This document shows positions 61,080-64,000 of a stretch of DNA of 64,000 nt, in pieces (position 1 is the stretch's first letter; every line of letters begins with the position of its first letter). A program made the position numbers and the translations under genes. The notes beneath the pieces are model-generated. The model worked only from the letters and a program-made list of their open reading frames with translations. It was not told the DNA's origin and searched no databases. The stretch is taken from positions 25,289,866 to 25,353,865 of the forward strand of contig NC_047062.1 of NCBI RefSeq assembly GCF_902459465.1, read 5' to 3'. This stretch comes from Asterias rubens. Taxonomy: Eukaryota; Echinodermata; Asteroidea; Forcipulatida; Asteriidae.

Positions 61080-61358
61080 GGCCAATAAAAGTATGCCGTT
61101 CGTACTACGGTCACGCGCATGCACATCGAGCAAGGCAAGTTGGGAAGGCGCGGCGAGATCAATCACCCCCCTGGAAACGGTTGGTGCACCCCTTTACTCC
61201 CGCGGCCATTTTGTTTCTGAGCGCGGGCATCGTGTGTTCAAAGGCGACGTGTGTTCAAAGCAGATTTTCTGCAACATTTTACATCGAAAACCGACATCAA
61301 AGTTTAGCAACTTCCACGATGATAACTGCTCGGATGTTCATAGAATATTCTTAATCAG
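61080..61358 (+). promoter_or_regulatory. Candidate promoter and untranslated exon B of a rightward gene
   Basis: GGCCAATAAAAG (CCAAT box near 61080), GC-rich GAAGGCGCGGCGAG and GCGGCCATTTTGTTTC (YY1-like, near 61201) precede a strong donor ATCAG|GTAAGT after 61358. The base composition is clearly more GC-rich than the flanks. Confidence 0.5.
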
Positions 61359-61965
61359 GTAAGTGATTCATGTGTTGATGCAAAAGATGACATTTGAGGA
61401 GGTTTCTAACACAACATTGTCTTGCCAATACCCCATACAGTCAAATTATTGTCAGCTAATGTCTAGTATACTAGTAATGATACATAACCCAAGACAAATC
61501 GAAGAAACATAGATTGTGTTAAAATTGAATAAACCACTGAATCCTCGCTCGATACAAGTAAGGAAAATATTGTTAGGGACGGATATTTTTGTTGAAACAT
61601 TGACCCACATCGATTTTGCTGATGAATTCTAACACTTTGCACTACACGTTTTTTGTTTCTCCAATTCCTTCAATGCAAGTGTTTAGAGTAAACTCACAGG
61701 GCGCACATATTTTTCTTTGAATTGGTTTCTTGTGTGTTGGGAATTACATTTGACGACATGAAGTACTGTACATGTCATGTATGTGGAGACAATTTAAAGG
61801 CCCCCCCCTGAACACGCTGTCCTGAATTCCCAATCCCTTATACTTTACTTTCTATATCCCCTCATTATGTATGATTAAACACCAATTTACATCCATACTC
61901 TAAATATAATTTTGTTCTTTTTCAGAGTTCGTGGAATCTGAATGTTTTCCTTTCATCAGAAGTGT

Positions 61966-62021
61966 ATGCTGCCTCTCCCTACATCTCAGCAGTCTTTCCA
62001 GCCACAACAGCAGTCACTGAG
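61966..62021 (+). CDS. Possible first coding exon of a gene leaving the window
   Basis: An exon 61926-62021 is bounded by TTCTTTTTCAG and GAG|GTACGA. ATG at 61966 opens MLPLPTSQQSFQPQQQSL and stays open to the donor (18 codons plus 2 nt). The Gln-rich start and the adjacent promoter-like region make it a plausible gene start, but no family is recognisable and no downstream coding exon was found before 64000. Confidence 0.35.
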
Positions 62022-62524
62022 GTACGAGCCTTAACCGTTCTGTAAGGCAACCAAAATGTATATTTCTATTACTAGCTGTAGGGCCATAATAATTTATACC
62101 AACACATTTGCCAAAATTTCTCTCATACTTTTTTTTTTCTCTTAAGACCCACATTATTTATGACTTCTTCTTTTTTGTGGGGCCTCCGAAGAATTCAATA
62201 AATTTCTATTAAAAACTTTCATTTAGGTGAGCCCTTTTTCTTGATGAAATGTTCATACTTTTCCCTCAAGAGCCAAACATCATGCCTGTATTACAGGCTA
62301 AGCATCTTCAATTCGATACTAAACTACCCTTGAGGTCATTACCTAAAACTGTGAATGAGCATTTTTGGAGTTTTGCAACTGATTCTAATTCACCAAAAGG
62401 AACGATTACACTGTATTTCTGTACTTGCAAACATGGAATTACTGTTCATGAATAATATGTCACTCTACCCCCCCCCCCCAAAGGATGTTTAAAAAAAAAT
62501 TCGCTTTATAATTTTGAATGCATC
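62022..62524. other. Presumed intron or intergenic DNA
   Basis: No recognised features; a C run lies at 62469-62480. Confidence 0.3.
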
Positions 62525-62880
62525 CTATTAAAGATGCTATGTCAGATTTTTGGCCCCAAACATCAAAAAATAGATTGTTTGGAGTGAGTGGTATTTCAAA
62601 GAGTATCACCCGCTCTAACGAAACAAAAGTTAAACTTTTACTTTTAATGGTCAGGAACCATAACAAAAACGTTTCTAATAAAACACATAAGAATTGGTCA
62701 CGTGATATATTGTCAGGATCCCGAAAAAAACTAATTTTGAGCACTTTATTTCACTGCTACTAATAATTGGCGGACTTTTTCGAGCAATGGCTCAAATGAA
62801 AGCTTGTAACTTTCTCAAACCCCATCAAAATACCTATCAAAATGTTTGGGTTAAAAATCTGATATAGCATCTTTAAATAG
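62525..62880. repeat. Fold-back element, CTATTTAAAGATGCTATATCAG ends
   Basis: CTATTAAAGATGCTATGTCAGA at the left and CTGATATAGCATCTTTAAATAG at the right are inverse, followed by TTTTTGGCCCCAAACAT / ATGTTTGGGTTAAAAA. Confidence 0.85.
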
Positions 62881-64000
62881 GTGTACTTGGTAGTTACTAC
62901 ACAAATTAATTACCCTGAAAACGTTAGAGCACTGGTCATGTTGATGTAAAAACAATGTTGTTGGAAAAACACCCTTTAAAGTAAAATGTAGTTTTAGGGA
63001 AAGTGGTAATTTTGTTTTCACCCCCAAAAATTGAATCTGAGAAAGGCTTCACTGGTTTGTTATTTATGCATTTATTGAGGCACACCAAGTGAGGAGACTG
63101 GTGTTTGATAATTACCATTATTTTCTAAAAGTTACTTTTAATTAGTTCATCAACACCTAGAAGGGGAATAGGGGATCATCAAAGACGTTCATAGAACCAA
63201 TAATTGTCCAAATATTATGATTCATCAGAAAATAATAAGCAAACAGACTAGATTGTTTATTTGAATTTTCAAGACTTTATTTGAACAAACTCATGTTTTC
63301 CAAAGAAAGAAAACAATAACACCACTTAGTGCATCCACACTGTTAGACATTAACCCCCACCCACCCCTACCTCAAGAACTTGATTATGACTAAGTTGTAT
63401 GTTATGTTTCCGGAATGTTTTAATTAAAACAAATTTTGTTTTTGGGGTGCTTTGGCACTCCTATTGCTTCCTTACTATTCATTTTGATAGTTGCTTAAAT
63501 TGATGGTTAGAAATGTGTCAGTTGATGTAAAATTACTTAAACCTCATTGAAATTATTTCAAAATGTCTTTTTTTTATGCACTTGTCAAGTGCCACGATTC
63601 AAAAATTGTATTTGTAAAATCAAATACAGCTTTCAATTCATACTTGAATTTATTAAACGTATTGAAAATGGGTATAGTTTCAAAATTCAACTTAAACCCC
63701 CAAACCAGTTAAGAATTTATCCGAGAAGAAACATCAGCTGGCAAATGACAACCATAGCTAAGAAATATAAATGATCAACCAAGGAAGAAATGTAACCTGT
63801 TTTTTCCAAAAGGAGTCCACATGGCTACAAAAAAAAACTAGTCTCATGAAAACATAAATTAACTATTTGGTTTCCACAAACTTGTAAAATAATTGTTTGT
63901 GCTTTTTCAGAATATTTACAGAATCAAAGCGTTTTTTGGGTTTCTTTTCAAACAAATCTAATTAAATTTGACTCCTTTATGGTTTACAGGTTGCATTTCT
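62881..64000. other. Right-end DNA without recognised genes
   Basis: 62980-63120 is a fragment of the GGCAGTGGACAC fold-back core (TGGTTTGTTATTTATGCATT, CACACCAAGTGAGGAGACTG). The rest shows no supported exon. Confidence 0.4.

Overview
The window is animal nuclear DNA: AT-rich, intron-rich and crowded with short fold-back transposons and tRNA-derived SINEs. Spliced genes, canonical GT-AG junctions, a near-complete RBM25 orthologue, a testis-specific serine kinase (TSSK) family gene and a secreted C-type lectin all point to a metazoan. The repeat spectrum looks like an echinoderm, most likely a sea star; that is an inference from repeat style and cannot be proven here.

Layout. (1) 1-13.2 kb: a plus-strand C2H2 zinc-finger gene (CDS 2768-10726, four coding exons, predicted 1,339 aa, about 28 fingers) preceded and interrupted by nested fold-back elements. 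(2) 13.2-17.3 kb: intergenic DNA with palindromic elements. (3) 17.3-22 kb: a plus-strand TSSK-family kinase gene (four exons, predicted 376 aa) with CRE-like sites upstream. (4) 22.6-51.2 kb: the plus-strand splicing factor gene RBM25 (19 coding exons, predicted 842 aa). All exon phases join without a frameshift and the order is Met/Pro-rich N-terminus, polyGln, RRM, acidic and Arg/Glu/Asp-rich middle, PWI domain. Its introns hold most of the repeats, including a 52-bp minisatellite. (5) 55.4-55.9 kb: an intronless plus-strand C-type lectin gene. (6) 57-64 kb: candidate first exons and a tandem-duplicated exon-like cassette that may be the 5' end of a gene running off the right edge, mixed with degenerate minisatellites.

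The genes do not form an operon or a known pathway. RBM25 is a housekeeping splicing regulator, the kinase is probably germline-expressed, the zinc-finger protein is a probable DNA-binding regulator, and the lectin is probably a secreted recognition protein. The most unusual material is a three-times-repeated finger module with a missing zinc ligand in the zinc-finger gene, an RBM25 splice acceptor embedded in its own CAG repeat, a LINE tail that ends exactly at a kinase-gene splice acceptor, and several nested or perfect palindromes.
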